The notes: generated by a model from the letters alone, not told the origin. Counted from the first letter of the stretch, positions 17,257 through 25,931 are shown. The stretch: 64,000 nucleotides of DNA from Pseudarthrobacter oxydans (GCF_013314975.1 NZ_JABTYH010000011.1:62001-126000), one strand, 5' to 3'. Program-made: numbers and translations.

Positions 17257-18129
17257 ATGAGTACTCCGGCGGAGTCGTACGTGGTGGGGTTGATCGGCGA
17301 AGGAACCACGCACTCCCTGACCCCCGCCCTCCACGAGCGGGAAGCCGACCATCACGGGCTGCGGTACATCTACCGGACCGTCGACCTGACCGTCCTGGCA
17401 CGTCCGGCGGACGACGCGGGCACCCTGCTCTCGGCCGGACGCGACCTGGGCTTCAATGCTTTTAACATCACCGTTCCAGCCAAACAGGTTGTCCTTAGGT
17501 ACCTTGATGATCTTTCGGACGATGCGGCGCGGCTGGAAGCGGTCAACACCGTCCTTATCCGTGATGGCAAGTTCATCGGCCACAACACCGATTACTCCGG
17601 ATTTGGCTCCGCCCTCGAGGAAGGCCTCCCCGGAGCATCCCTTGGACATGTTGTGCAGCTGGGCGCGGGCGGCGCCGGGGCCGCTACGGCCTATGCGCTC
17701 CTGGCGGCAGGAGCGCAGCACCTGTGCGTCCTGGACCTGGATCCCGCCCGGTCCCGGGAGCGGGCCGAGGCCCTCGCGCGGATCTTTCCGGGCAGGAACA
17801 TCGAGTGGCGGCCGATCGGCGAGATAGGGGATCTGATGTCCGAGGCTGACGGCCTGGTGCATGCCACTCCCGTGGGCATGCACGCCCATCCGGGCATGCC
17901 CCTGGACGGGGACCTGCTCCAGTCCCGGCACTGGGTGGCCGATATCGTCTACCGTCCGATCGAAACCGAACTGGTCAAGGCCGCCGGCGCCAAAGGGTGC
18001 CGTGTGCTGGACGGCGGCCACATGGCCGTGGGCCAGGCGGTGGACGCCTTCCGCCTCATCACGGGCGTGGAACCGGACCGCGCACGCATGAGGCAGCATT
18101 TCCTGTCCTTGCTCCGGCAGGGGAGCTAG
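17257..18129 (+). CDS. Quinate/shikimate dehydrogenase (first copy)
   Basis: A 290-aa AroE-fold oxidoreductase. The substrate motif SLTP (20-23) carries Thr where biosynthetic AroE has Ser, as in catabolic NAD-dependent quinate/shikimate dehydrogenases of Corynebacterium type (QsuD). The catalytic Lys76 (NITVPAK) and Asp112 (GHNTD) are present, and GAGGAG (136-141) is the cofactor loop. The ATG at 17257 has GGAAGG eight bases upstream; a GTG at 17248 is less likely. It oxidises quinate to dehydroquinate or shikimate to dehydroshikimate, feeding QuiC. It is divergent from tctC, and a paralogue occurs at 27815-28696. Confidence 0.92.
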   Translation: MSTPAESYVVGLIGEGTTHSLTPALHEREADHHGLRYIYRTVDLTVLARPADDAGTLLSAGRDLGFNAFNITVPAKQVVLRYLDDLSDDAARLEAVNTVLIRDGKFIGHNTDYSGFGSALEEGLPGASLGHVVQLGAGGAGAATAYALLAAGAQHLCVLDLDPARSRERAEALARIFPGRNIEWRPIGEIGDLMSEADGLVHATPVGMHAHPGMPLDGDLLQSRHWVADIVYRPIETELVKAAGAKGCRVLDGGHMAVGQAVDAFRLITGVEPDRARMRQHFLSLLRQGS

Positions 18130-18159
18130 GCGCGGGCGGCGTCCACCCCCTTGGGGCGG

Positions 18160-18963
18160 CTAACCCCGGGCGCTGAGATCGGCGGAGATGAGTTTCGCCG
18201 TCGCAATGATCTCCTGTGCCACCGAGGCCAGGAAGGCGTCAGGGCCCGGCTTGGCGGCCACGGACTGGGCCTGCAGGGACACGTTGACGGCTGCCACTAC
18301 CCGGGACCTGTCGTACACAGGGGCCGCCACGGACATCAGGCCCAGCTCCAGCTCCTGGTCCAGCAGGCACCAGCCCTGCGCCCGGACCGTCTCAAGGACT
18401 GGCAGAAGGTCCTTGGCGGTGCCCAGGGCGCGCGGGGTCAGCGGCTTGATCTCGGCCGTGGCCAGGTAGGCCTTCAGGTCCGCCGGAGGCAGCCCGGCGA
18501 GCAGCACGCGGCCCATTGACGTTGCGTACGCCGGGAAGCGGGTGCCCACGGTAATGCCCACGTTCATGATCCGGCGGGTGGTCACCCGGGCGATGTAGGC
18601 GATGTCCGTCCCGTCGAGCACCGCCGCAGAGGTGGACTCCCCCAGTTTCAGGGACAGTTCCTCAAGGTGCGGCTGCGCCATCTGCGGCAGCGACAGCCCG
18701 GACAGGTACGCGTAGCCCAGCTGGAGCACCTTGGCCGTCAGCGCGAAGGTTTTGCCGTCCGTCCGCACGTAGCCCAGCTCCACCAGGGTGTGCAGGAACC
18801 GCCGGGCAGTGGCGCGCGTCAGCCCGGTGCGGGCTGCCACCTCCGTCAGGGTCATCATCGGGTGGTCCGTATCGAATGCACGGATGACGGCGAGCCCGCG
18901 GGCCAGGGACTGGACGTACTGGTCACTGGCCTGAGGGGCACCCGCTGATGCTGCGTCGGTCAT
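18160..18963 (-). CDS. IclR-family regulator at the end of the pca cluster (PcaR-like)
   Basis: A 267-aa protein with an N-terminal winged helix (YVQSLARGLAVIRAF, then MTLTEVAARTGLTRATARRFL) and an effector domain with VGTRFPAYATSMGRVLLAGLPPADL, the pattern of PcaR/PobR/CatR-type IclR proteins. The ATG at 18963, behind AGGA, is preferred over a TTG at 18972. It lies 22 bp after pcaJ on the same strand, so it is probably the last gene of the pca operon. In related bacteria such proteins respond to beta-ketoadipate or protocatechuate and control pca genes; the ligand here is unknown. Confidence 0.9.
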   Translation of the reverse strand: MTDAASAGAPQASDQYVQSLARGLAVIRAFDTDHPMMTLTEVAARTGLTRATARRFLHTLVELGYVRTDGKTFALTAKVLQLGYAYLSGLSLPQMAQPHLEELSLKLGESTSAAVLDGTDIAYIARVTTRRIMNVGITVGTRFPAYATSMGRVLLAGLPPADLKAYLATAEIKPLTPRALGTAKDLLPVLETVRAQGWCLLDQELELGLMSVAAPVYDRSRVVAAVNVSLQAQSVAAKPGPDAFLASVAQEIIATAKLISADLSARG

Positions 18964-18985
18964 GGTTACCAATCCTAGGGCCGCC

Positions 18986-19663
18986 TCAGGCCGCGGCGGC
19001 CGCCTTGAGCGGAACAGGCACCAGTTCCTGGAGTTCCTCCAAAGTGCAGCCGAACGTTTCGCGGACGGTGATGCCGCCGGGCCCGGTGAGGAAGACGGCT
19101 TTGTCCGTGTACACGCGGGTGACGCAGCCGACGCCGGTGAGCGGGTAGGTGCAGGACTCCACGATCTTGGACGCGCCTTCGCGGGTGAGCAGGGTCATCA
19201 TCACGAACACGTCCTTGGCGCCGGTGGCCAGGTCCATGGCGCCTCCGACGGCGGGAATCGCGCCGGGTGCCCCGGTGTGCCAGTTGGCGAGGTCGCCGGT
19301 GACTGATACCTGGAACGCGCCGAGCACGCAGATATCCAGGTGCCCGCCGCGCATCATCGCGAAGGAGTCGGCGTGGTGGAAGTAGGAGGCGCCGGGGAGC
19401 TCGGTGACGGGGATCTTGCCCGCGTTGATGAGGTCCTCGTCAATCTCCTCGCCCCTGGCCTCCGGGCCCATGCCCAGCATCCCGTTCTCCGTGTGGAGCG
19501 TGATGTCCTGGTCCTCGGTGAGGTAGTTGGACACCAGGGTGGGCTGGCCGATGCCGAGGTTCACGAACGAGCCGGGGGCGATGTCCCTGGCCACCAGGCG
19601 GGCGAGGTCGTCCCGGCTCAGCGGGGCTTCGGAGGTCTTGATGCTCGATTCCATGACGCCCAT
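18986..19663 (-). CDS. pcaJ: 3-oxoadipate CoA-transferase subunit B
   Basis: Beta subunit (225 aa) of the class I CoA-transferase that moves CoA from succinyl-CoA to beta-ketoadipate. The catalytic glutamate is in the (S/T)ENG motif: E59 of HTENGMLGMG. The fold continues with GGAMDLATGAKDVFVMM, typical of the subunit. Two starts are possible: ATG at 19663 or ATG at 19654 (MESS), the latter with GAGATGGG before it. It follows pcaI by one base, consistent with co-translation of the two subunits of the complex. Scot/AtoD-AtoA enzymes are similar, but the pca context decides. Confidence 0.93.
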   Translation of the reverse strand: MGVMESSIKTSEAPLSRDDLARLVARDIAPGSFVNLGIGQPTLVSNYLTEDQDITLHTENGMLGMGPEARGEEIDEDLINAGKIPVTELPGASYFHHADSFAMMRGGHLDICVLGAFQVSVTGDLANWHTGAPGAIPAVGGAMDLATGAKDVFVMMTLLTREGASKIVESCTYPLTGVGCVTRVYTDKAVFLTGPGGITVRETFGCTLEELQELVPVPLKAAAAA

Positions 19664-19664
19664 C

Positions 19665-20366
19665 TCAGGCCACCTTCTCTTCAGTACCAGTGGTGCTGCC
19701 GGCTGCCGCGGGAACGCGGACCACAGTATTGACGTAAATTCCGGGAGTCACCACGTTCTCCGGATCCAGAGCCCCGACAGGCACGATCTCAGAGACCTGG
19801 ACAATGGAGTGCCTGGCCGCCGCGGCCATGATCGGCCCGAAGTTCCGGGCGGTCTTGCGGTACACCAGGTTGCCCTTCCCGTCCGCCTTGAGCGCCTTGA
19901 TGAGTGCGACGTCGGCGTGGATGGGGGTCTCGAACACCTGGCCGCGGCCATCAATGATCCGGGTTTCCTTGCCCTCGGCGAGCATGGTGCCGTACCCGGT
20001 GGGGGTGAAGAACCCGCCGATCCCGGCCCCGGCGGCCCGGATCCGCTCGGCCAGGTTGCCCTGCGGCACGAGCTCCAGCTCGATTTCCCCGGCCTTGTAC
20101 TTGGCGTCGAAGTGCCAGGAGTCTGACTGGCGCGGGAAGGAACAGATCATCTTCTTCACCCGGCCTTCCTTGATCAGCAGGGCCAGGCCCTGGTCACCCT
20201 GGCCGGCGTTGTTGTTCACCACCGTCAGGTCCGTGGCGCCGCAGTCCAGCAGCGCGTCGATCAGCTCGAACGGCTGCCCGGCGTTGCCGAACCCGCCGAT
20301 CATCACGGTGGAACCGTCCTTGATTCCGGAGACGGCCTCCTGGACCGACTCTACGAAGTTCAGCAT
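19665..20366 (-). CDS. pcaI: 3-oxoadipate CoA-transferase subunit A
   Basis: Alpha subunit (233 aa), partner of PcaJ. The N-terminal glycine motif MIGGFGNAGQPFELIDALL is diagnostic for class I CoA-transferase alpha chains, and TPTGYGTMLAEGKETRI lies in the middle. The ATG at 20366 is three bases after the pcaF stop. With PcaJ it activates beta-ketoadipate to its CoA ester for thiolysis by PcaF, the penultimate step of the pathway. Confidence 0.94.
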   Translation of the reverse strand: MLNFVESVQEAVSGIKDGSTVMIGGFGNAGQPFELIDALLDCGATDLTVVNNNAGQGDQGLALLIKEGRVKKMICSFPRQSDSWHFDAKYKAGEIELELVPQGNLAERIRAAGAGIGGFFTPTGYGTMLAEGKETRIIDGRGQVFETPIHADVALIKALKADGKGNLVYRKTARNFGPIMAAAARHSIVQVSEIVPVGALDPENVVTPGIYVNTVVRVPAAAGSTTGTEEKVA

Positions 20367-20369
20367 TGC

Positions 20370-21584
20370 CTAGGCCTTTCCTGTGCTGGTGCCTGCGGAG
20401 GCGGTGACGTTTTCGAGGACGACGGCGAGGCCCTGGCCCACGCCGATGCAGATCGCGGCCACGCCCCAGCGCTCCCCGGACGCCTGCAGTGACCGGGCCA
20501 GGGTGCCCAGGATGCGGGTTCCGGAAGCCCCCAGCGGGTGGCCCATGGCGATCGCGCCGCCGTGCCGGTTCACAATGGAGTGGTCGATGCCCCAGGCGTT
20601 GATGCACGCCAGGGACTGCGCGGCGAACGCTTCGTTAAGTTCGACGGCGCCCACCTGGTCCCAGCCGATGCCCGCCTTCGCGAGTGCGTTGTTCGCCGCC
20701 TCCACCGGGGCGTAACCGAAGAACTGCGGATCATTGCCGTGCGCGCCGCGCCCGGCGATCCGGGCCAGCGGGTCCAGGCCCAGCAGCCCGGCGGCAGCCT
20801 CGGACCCCACCCAGGCCGCGGAGGCGCCGTCGGACAACGGCGAAGCATTCCCCGCGGTGACCGTGCCGTCCTCGGTCCGGAACACGGTCTTCAGCCCGGC
20901 GAGCTTCTCCGCCGAGGAACCGGCACGGATGCCCTCGTCCCGGACCAGGTCCGTGCCCGGTACCGGGGCCACCAGGTTGTCGTAAAACCCCTCGTCCCAC
21001 GCCGCGGCGGAGAGGTTGTGCGAGGCCGCCGCGAACTCGTCCTGCGCTTCGCGGCTCACGCCGTACTTCTCGCGCAGCCGCTCAGTGGCCTCGCCCAGGG
21101 AAATCGTCCATTCCTTCGGCATGGCCTTGTTCACCAGCCGCCACCCCAGCGTGGTGGAGGCCAGGGTCATGTCCCCGGCCGGGTAGGGCTTCTCGGTCTT
21201 GGGCAGCACCCAGGGGGCCCGGGACATCGATTCCGCGCCGCCCACCAGCGTTAGCTCGGCGTCACCGGCGTTGATCTGCCGGGACGCGATGATCGCCGCG
21301 TCCAGCGAAGACCCGCACAGCCGGTTGACCGTGGTGCCCGGGATCGAGACCGGCAAGCCGGCCAGCAACGTGCCCATCCGGGCGATGTTCCGGTTCTCCT
21401 CACCGGCACCGTTCGCGTTGCCGAACACCACCTCATCAATCCGCTCCGGGTCCAGCCCGGGGGCCCGCTTCACCGATTCCTTAATCACATGCGCGGCAAG
21501 GTCATCCGGGCGGACGGCGGCAAGGCCGGACCCGAATTTGCCGAACGGGGTGCGCACGGCGTCGTACACAAAAGCCTGGTTCAT
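20370..21584 (-). CDS. pcaF: 3-oxoadipyl-CoA thiolase
   Basis: A 404-aa thiolase that cleaves beta-ketoadipyl-CoA to succinyl-CoA and acetyl-CoA. The acyl-accepting cysteine is C90 (NRLCGSS), and the catalytic pair is H349 (AMGHPLGASG) and C379 (CIGVGQG); NEAF is also present. ATG at 21584 has AGAGGA six bases upstream, so the GTG three bases earlier is not used. Sequence alone cannot exclude a general acetyl-CoA acyltransferase, but pcaI and pcaJ follow immediately. The gap to pcaC contains a long hairpin (21615-21680), which may set differential expression. Confidence 0.93.
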   Translation of the reverse strand: MNQAFVYDAVRTPFGKFGSGLAAVRPDDLAAHVIKESVKRAPGLDPERIDEVVFGNANGAGEENRNIARMGTLLAGLPVSIPGTTVNRLCGSSLDAAIIASRQINAGDAELTLVGGAESMSRAPWVLPKTEKPYPAGDMTLASTTLGWRLVNKAMPKEWTISLGEATERLREKYGVSREAQDEFAAASHNLSAAAWDEGFYDNLVAPVPGTDLVRDEGIRAGSSAEKLAGLKTVFRTEDGTVTAGNASPLSDGASAAWVGSEAAAGLLGLDPLARIAGRGAHGNDPQFFGYAPVEAANNALAKAGIGWDQVGAVELNEAFAAQSLACINAWGIDHSIVNRHGGAIAMGHPLGASGTRILGTLARSLQASGERWGVAAICIGVGQGLAVVLENVTASAGTSTGKA

Positions 21585-21614
21585 CACTGTTCCTCTACAT
21601 TCTTGACTGGTCTG

Positions 21615-21680
21615 CCCAACCAGGTAGCAGTTGATGTCGTTTTGGGGGCCCAGAGCGACATCTGCTGCTACTTAGTTGGG
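21615..21680 (-). promoter_or_regulatory. Long intercistronic hairpin containing the pcaC stop codon
   Basis: An imperfect stem: CCCAAC (21615-21620), GTAGCAG (21624-21630) and GATGTCG (21633-21639) pair with CGACATC (21656-21662), CTGCTAC (21665-21671) and GTTGGG (21675-21680), separated by internal loops. The pcaC TAA (21672-21674) falls in one internal loop. No U-run follows, so it is more likely a message-processing or stability element than a terminator. Confidence 0.7.
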
Positions 21681-22121
21681 TGGGGTGTCCGCGTCCATGT
21701 CCTTGAACACCTGCTGGGCGGTCTTGAAAGCCGTATTCGCGGAGGGCACTCCGCAGTAGATGGCGGTCTGCAGCAGGATTTCCTTGATCTCGTCCCTGCT
21801 GAGTCCGTTGGTGAGGGCAGCCCGGATGTGCATGGCCAGCTCCTCCCAGTGCCCGTGCGCCACCATGGCGGTAATGGTGACGGCGGAGCGCATCTGCCGG
21901 GTGAGGCCGGGCCGGGTCCAGATCCCGCCCCACGCGATCCGCGTGATCATGTCCTGGAAGTCGTCCGTGAATTCGTCTTTGGCGGCGTTGGCCCGGTCCA
22001 CGTGCGCGTCGCCCAGCACTTCGCGCCGCACCTTCATGCCGCCGTCGTAAATGTCCTGGCTGGTGGCTCCGGGCTGGACGGCGCCGTTGCGTTCGGGGTT
22101 CTTCGCGCCGGTGCCGTTCAC
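21672..22121 (-). CDS. pcaC: 4-carboxymuconolactone decarboxylase
   Basis: A 149-aa enzyme with the CMD fold: DIYDGGMKVRREVLGDAHVD at the N-terminus and the conserved helix pair HGHWEELAMHIRAALTNGLS and IKEILLQTAIYCGVPSANTAF. It decarboxylates 4-carboxymuconolactone to beta-ketoadipate enol-lactone. GTG start at 22121, whose first bases overlap the pcaD stop (GTGA, 22118-22121). In Streptomyces and Rhodococcus the two activities are commonly one fused PcaL protein; here they remain separate but tightly coupled. The 3' end lies within the long hairpin before pcaF. Confidence 0.95.
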   Translation of the reverse strand: MNGTGAKNPERNGAVQPGATSQDIYDGGMKVRREVLGDAHVDRANAAKDEFTDDFQDMITRIAWGGIWTRPGLTRQMRSAVTITAMVAHGHWEELAMHIRAALTNGLSRDEIKEILLQTAIYCGVPSANTAFKTAQQVFKDMDADTPPN

Positions 22122-22936
22122 TTGGCTGCCCCCTGCGATTCGGTCCAGGTGATGAGGCTGCGCATCAGCTCGGCCACGTGGGCGGGGGCTTCTGCCGGGG
22201 CAAGGTGGGCCACGCCCTCCAGGGTGACAGCGGTGGCCGTCCCGCCGCCGGCCGTGATGCCGGCCGCCACTTCTTCAGCGAACGACGGCGGCGCCACCCC
22301 GTCCAGCGCCCCCGCGATGACCTGGGTGGGCACCCGGATGCTGCCGAGGTCCTCCCGGACATCGAACGCGGCCAGTGCCTCGCAGCAGAAGGCGTAGCTG
22401 AACCGGTCGGCATCGCGCAGGGCATGCAGGAGCAAGCTGCTGAGCTCCGGTTCGCGCTCCATGAAACCGGGGGCGAACCAGCGTTCCGCCGAGCCCTGGA
22501 TCATCACCGGGGTGCCCTGGCTGCGGACCGTCTCGGCCCGTTCCAGCCACCCTTCGGGCGTTCCCAGCTTGGCGCCGCTGCACTGGACGGACAGGCTCTT
22601 GAGGCGTTCCCCGTGCTTGATGCCCAGCTGCAGGCCGGTGGCGCCGCCCAGGGAGACGCCCGCGTAGTGGAAGGCCTCTCCGGGGGCGATGGAGTCCACA
22701 AGGTCAACCACGGCATCAGCCAGGGCGGCAACATCGAAGGTCCCGGTGGCTGCCGGTGAGACCCCGTGGCCGGGCAGGTCCCAGGCCACGACGTCGATAT
22801 CGTTGCCGAGGACCGAGGCGGTGCGGTTCCACAGGACGGTGGAGGTGCCCAGGGAGGGTCCCACCACCAGCAGCGGATGGTCACCCAGCGGGCGCTGGGG
22901 CGAGAGCAGGGCTGCTTTCAGGGCAGGTTTAGCCAC
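22118..22936 (-). CDS. pcaD: 3-oxoadipate enol-lactonase
   Basis: A 272-aa alpha/beta hydrolase that opens the enol-lactone to beta-ketoadipate. The nucleophile elbow is GVSLGG with S95, the acid is in GALDGVAPPS, and the histidine is in GVAHLAPAE near the C-terminus. The GTG at 22936 is preceded by CGGAGA and overlaps the pcaB 3' end by 8 nt; the open frame further upstream is pcaB shadow. It is followed by pcaC in GTGA overlap. The order pcaB-pcaD-pcaC mirrors reaction order except for D and C. Confidence 0.94.
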   Translation of the reverse strand: MAKPALKAALLSPQRPLGDHPLLVVGPSLGTSTVLWNRTASVLGNDIDVVAWDLPGHGVSPAATGTFDVAALADAVVDLVDSIAPGEAFHYAGVSLGGATGLQLGIKHGERLKSLSVQCSGAKLGTPEGWLERAETVRSQGTPVMIQGSAERWFAPGFMEREPELSSLLLHALRDADRFSYAFCCEALAAFDVREDLGSIRVPTQVIAGALDGVAPPSFAEEVAAGITAGGGTATAVTLEGVAHLAPAEAPAHVAELMRSLITWTESQGAAK

Positions 22937-24419
22937 GGGGGTCTCCGTTCGCGTCGGTAAGGGATGATTCGGGGGGCGCCGCGTATTCCGGGAAGGCGGC
23001 CAGGATACGGCGGGAAATGTTTGCCGCCGCGCCCAGGTAGCTGGCGGGATTGAGGAGTTCCTCGAGCCGGAGGTCGGTGAGCACCCCGGCCGGCACGGCG
23101 TCGCGGAGCAGCTTGCGGTAGGTGGCAGCCTGCTCCCCGGAGGGTGCCTGCAGGGTCTGGTCCACCACGGCCTGCAGTTGTTCCTTCCCGGTGAGGCCGT
23201 CCTTTGCCCCCAGCAGGGGCGCCACCGCCGCGCCCACTCCCTCGGCCAGGAGCAGCGGACCGGCGAGGTCCAGGTTGCGGCGCATCGCGTCCGGGAAGGC
23301 CTGAAGGCCGCCCGTGAGTTCTCGGATGTGTCCGGCCGCCCCGAGTGCCAGGGCCAGGAGCTGCCGGAGCGCCGGCCACTCGGTGTGCCACGCGGCGTCC
23401 GGGCGCTCATCGTTGAAGTTGGCTGCCGCCAGGTGCAGCTGGGCCACGAGCTGGGGTGCCTGCAGCGCCGCGCTGCGGACCAGGACAGACAGTACGGGAT
23501 TCTGTTTCTGCGGCATGGCAGAGGAGACTCCGCGGCCGGCGGCGCGCGGTTCGGCCAGCTCGCCCACCTCGGGCCTGCTCAGGAACAGCACATCCGCGGC
23601 GATCTTGCCGAACGCGTCCAGCACGGCGGCGAGGGCGTTGCCCAGCGACGTCACTACCAGCCGGTTGGTGTGCCAGGGCGCCGGGGCGGCGGCGAGGCCC
23701 AGCTGTGCCGCCAGGGCATCCGCCAGGCTGAAGGGGGTGCTTGATGAGCCGGAGGCCAGGACGGTTCCGGCGGCCAGGGTTCCCGCAGCGCCGCCGAACT
23801 GGACCGGATAGGCCAGGCCCTCCAGCTGGCGTCCCGCGGCGGCGACGCCATGGAACCATTGCGCAGCCCGGAGCCCGAACGTGAAGGGGAGCGAATGCTG
23901 GGTGAGGCTCCTGCCCACGCACAGCGTGTCCGCATGCTCTTCGGCCAAACTGGCAAGTGCCGCCGAGGTGCGCTTCAGGTCGCCGAGCAGCGCTTCAACG
24001 GTGTTGCGGGCCAGCAGCATCAAGGCCGTGTCCAGCACGTCCTGGCTGGTCAGGGACGTGTGGACTGCCGTTCCGGCGCCGATGCCGGTGCCGTCCAGCG
24101 CCTGGACGTTTTTCCGAAGGTCCGCCAGCAGCGGGATCACCGGGTTGCCCCCGCCCTGGGCGCGTCGGGCTATGCCTGCCACGCTATACCTGCCAGGCTC
24201 GGCCGCTGCGGAGACGACGGCGGCGGAACCGGCGGGCGCCAGGCCCGCCTTCTCGAGCACGGCGGCCCAGCCGGACTCGACGGCGAGGATCGCCGCCAGC
24301 ACGGCCCGGTCGCCCGTCAGCGCACCCACCAGGGGTGACGCCGAGACGGGACTGAGCAGGCCGGCGTCGCCCTCCTCCCCGAAGGTGCCCGCATCTCCCA
24401 GGCCGGCGGACCCGGTCAC
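22929..24419 (-). CDS. pcaB: 3-carboxy-cis,cis-muconate cycloisomerase
   Basis: A 496-aa member of the fumarase/aspartase superfamily that cyclises beta-carboxy-muconate to 4-carboxymuconolactone. Superfamily signatures: HTSLTSQDVLDTA (120-132), TQHSLPFTFG with H175, and the mobile-loop signature SSAMPQKQNP (299-308). The length is somewhat longer than the usual ~450 because of a Gly/Ala-rich N-terminal extension. GTG start at 24419 overlaps the pcaG stop (GTGA). Adenylosuccinate lyase is a relative but is excluded by neighbours. Confidence 0.94.
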   Translation of the reverse strand: MTGSAGLGDAGTFGEEGDAGLLSPVSASPLVGALTGDRAVLAAILAVESGWAAVLEKAGLAPAGSAAVVSAAAEPGRYSVAGIARRAQGGGNPVIPLLADLRKNVQALDGTGIGAGTAVHTSLTSQDVLDTALMLLARNTVEALLGDLKRTSAALASLAEEHADTLCVGRSLTQHSLPFTFGLRAAQWFHGVAAAGRQLEGLAYPVQFGGAAGTLAAGTVLASGSSSTPFSLADALAAQLGLAAAPAPWHTNRLVVTSLGNALAAVLDAFGKIAADVLFLSRPEVGELAEPRAAGRGVSSAMPQKQNPVLSVLVRSAALQAPQLVAQLHLAAANFNDERPDAAWHTEWPALRQLLALALGAAGHIRELTGGLQAFPDAMRRNLDLAGPLLLAEGVGAAVAPLLGAKDGLTGKEQLQAVVDQTLQAPSGEQAATYRKLLRDAVPAGVLTDLRLEELLNPASYLGAAANISRRILAAFPEYAAPPESSLTDANGDPRG

Positions 24420-24979
24420 TGGAAGTCCAGGAAGACTGTCTCGCCCTCGCCCTGAAGGCGGACGTCCCAGGTGAGGCCGCCGTCGGCGTCGCGGCGGGCG
24501 ATCAGCGTCTTGCGGCGCTCGGGGTCCAGGGAGCTCAGCAGGGGGTCGTTGGCCAGGGCCTCGGTGTCCTCCGGGAGGTAGATGCGGGTGAAGAGCCGGT
24601 TGGTGAGTCCGCGGGCGAAGATGGCCACGGAGATGAAGGGCGCCGAACCCGGCGACGTCGGGCCCGGGTTCACGGTGGTGAAAGTGAAGACTCCCGAGTT
24701 CCCCACGGCGCCGCGGCCCCAGCCGGTGAAGGTGTAGCCGTCGCGGACCAGGGAGCCGGTCTTCTGGACGACGTTGCCCTCGGCGTCGGGCTGCCAGATT
24801 TCCAGGATGGCGTCCGGGATGGTGTGGCCGGCTCCGTCATACACCGTGCCTTGCAGGCGGATGGAGCCCGGTGAGCCGGGGGCCAGGAGTTCGTTGTCCT
24901 TGTCGAACGGAAGCGCGTAGCCGTAGAACGGGCCCACGGTCTGGCCGGGGGTGGGGACGAGTTTGGTCTGGTTGTTCAT
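24416..24979 (-). CDS. pcaG: Protocatechuate 3,4-dioxygenase alpha subunit
   Basis: A 186-aa subunit of intradiol dioxygenase. It begins KLVPTPGQTVGPFYGYALPF, the typical alpha-chain opening, and contains the conserved beta-sandwich IRLQGTVYDGAGHTIPDAILEIWQ. Alpha chains lack the full iron ligand set; here IYLPED replaces the metal-binding region, as expected. The ATG at 24979 with AGAGGA upstream is preferred to an in-frame extension to 25021. It is 16 bp after pcaH, and the two form the ferric ring-cleavage enzyme that opens protocatechuate between its hydroxyls. Confidence 0.95.
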   Translation of the reverse strand: MNNQTKLVPTPGQTVGPFYGYALPFDKDNELLAPGSPGSIRLQGTVYDGAGHTIPDAILEIWQPDAEGNVVQKTGSLVRDGYTFTGWGRGAVGNSGVFTFTTVNPGPTSPGSAPFISVAIFARGLTNRLFTRIYLPEDTEALANDPLLSSLDPERRKTLIARRDADGGLTWDVRLQGEGETVFLDFQ

Positions 24980-24995
24980 CTGACTGGTCCTCTGC

Positions 24996-25868
24996 CTATT
25001 CCTCGTCGCCTGCGGCACCAAGTGCCTCGTTTTCGGTCCAGGTCCGCTTGGGCCCGGTCAGGACAATGTCCCAGTTGTACCCAAGGGCCCACTCGGGCTC
25101 GGTGAGGCTGTGGTCGTAGGTGGCCACCAGCCGGTCGCGGGCGTCCTGGTCCACGATGGTCTGGTAGATCGGGTCCAGCGGGAACAGCTGGTCGCCCGGG
25201 AAATACATCTGGGTGATGATCCGTTGGGTGAACTCGGTTCCGAACAGGGAGAAATGGATGTGCGCCGGGCGCCAGGCATTCAGGTGGTTCTTCCACGGGT
25301 ACGCCCCGGGCTTGATGGTGGTGAACCGGTAGGACCCGTCCGGGCCGGTGATGCAGCGGCCGATGCCCGTAAAGTTCGGGTCGATCGGCGCCGGGTGCTG
25401 GTCGCGTTTGTGGATGTACCGGCCGGAGGAATTGGCCTGCCAGATCTCCACCAACTGACCGGCAACGGGGCGGCCGTCGCCGTCCAGGACCCGGCCTGCC
25501 ACGATGATCCGCTCGCCCTGGGGCTCGCCGTTGTGCTGGATGGTCAGGTCCGACTCAAGGGCGTGCACGTCCTGGTGGCCGAAGGCCGGCGAGTACAGCT
25601 CGATGGTTTCCGGGTCCGCGTGGTGCAGGCTTTTGGTGGGGTGCCGCAGGATGCTGGAGCGGTAGGGCGGGTAGTCCAGCCGCGGCTGGGTTTCGGCGGG
25701 GGAACCCTCTTTGAGGGCCCGTGCGTAGGCTTCGCCCAGGGCGTTGATCTCTGCACTGAGGTCAGCCTGGGTTTCAATGGCGCGGTCAAGGGGCATGTGT
25801 GCGGCCTTCGGCTCGGCGGGCGGCACAGACTCGTCGGTATCAAGCTGGGCGTTGGTTTCTTCCGGCAC
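24996..25868 (-). CDS. pcaH: Protocatechuate 3,4-dioxygenase beta subunit
   Basis: The catalytic, iron-binding subunit (290 aa). The four Fe(III) ligands can be assigned: Y151 (GRYIHK), Y190 (GAYPW), H203 and H205 (PAHIH), with exactly the spacing of Pseudomonas PcaH Y408/Y447/H460/H462. The N-terminal ~60 residues are longer than in Pseudomonas and carry no recognised motif. GTG start at 25868, preceded by AAAGGAG. It follows quiC by 63 bp on the same strand, so protocatechuate made by QuiC is cleaved by the next gene's product. Confidence 0.96.
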   Translation of the reverse strand: MPEETNAQLDTDESVPPAEPKAAHMPLDRAIETQADLSAEINALGEAYARALKEGSPAETQPRLDYPPYRSSILRHPTKSLHHADPETIELYSPAFGHQDVHALESDLTIQHNGEPQGERIIVAGRVLDGDGRPVAGQLVEIWQANSSGRYIHKRDQHPAPIDPNFTGIGRCITGPDGSYRFTTIKPGAYPWKNHLNAWRPAHIHFSLFGTEFTQRIITQMYFPGDQLFPLDPIYQTIVDQDARDRLVATYDHSLTEPEWALGYNWDIVLTGPKRTWTENEALGAAGDEE

Positions 25869-25931
25869 GGCTGGCTCCTTTCTGGTTTTCGTTGTGATTC
25901 GTGGGGGCAGTTGGTCAGTTCGGCGGCCGGC

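Noticed and set aside
17257..18129. Biosynthetic shikimate dehydrogenase (aroE)
   Set aside because: The SLTP substrate motif with Thr, and the tct/pca surroundings, favour a catabolic quinate/shikimate dehydrogenase.
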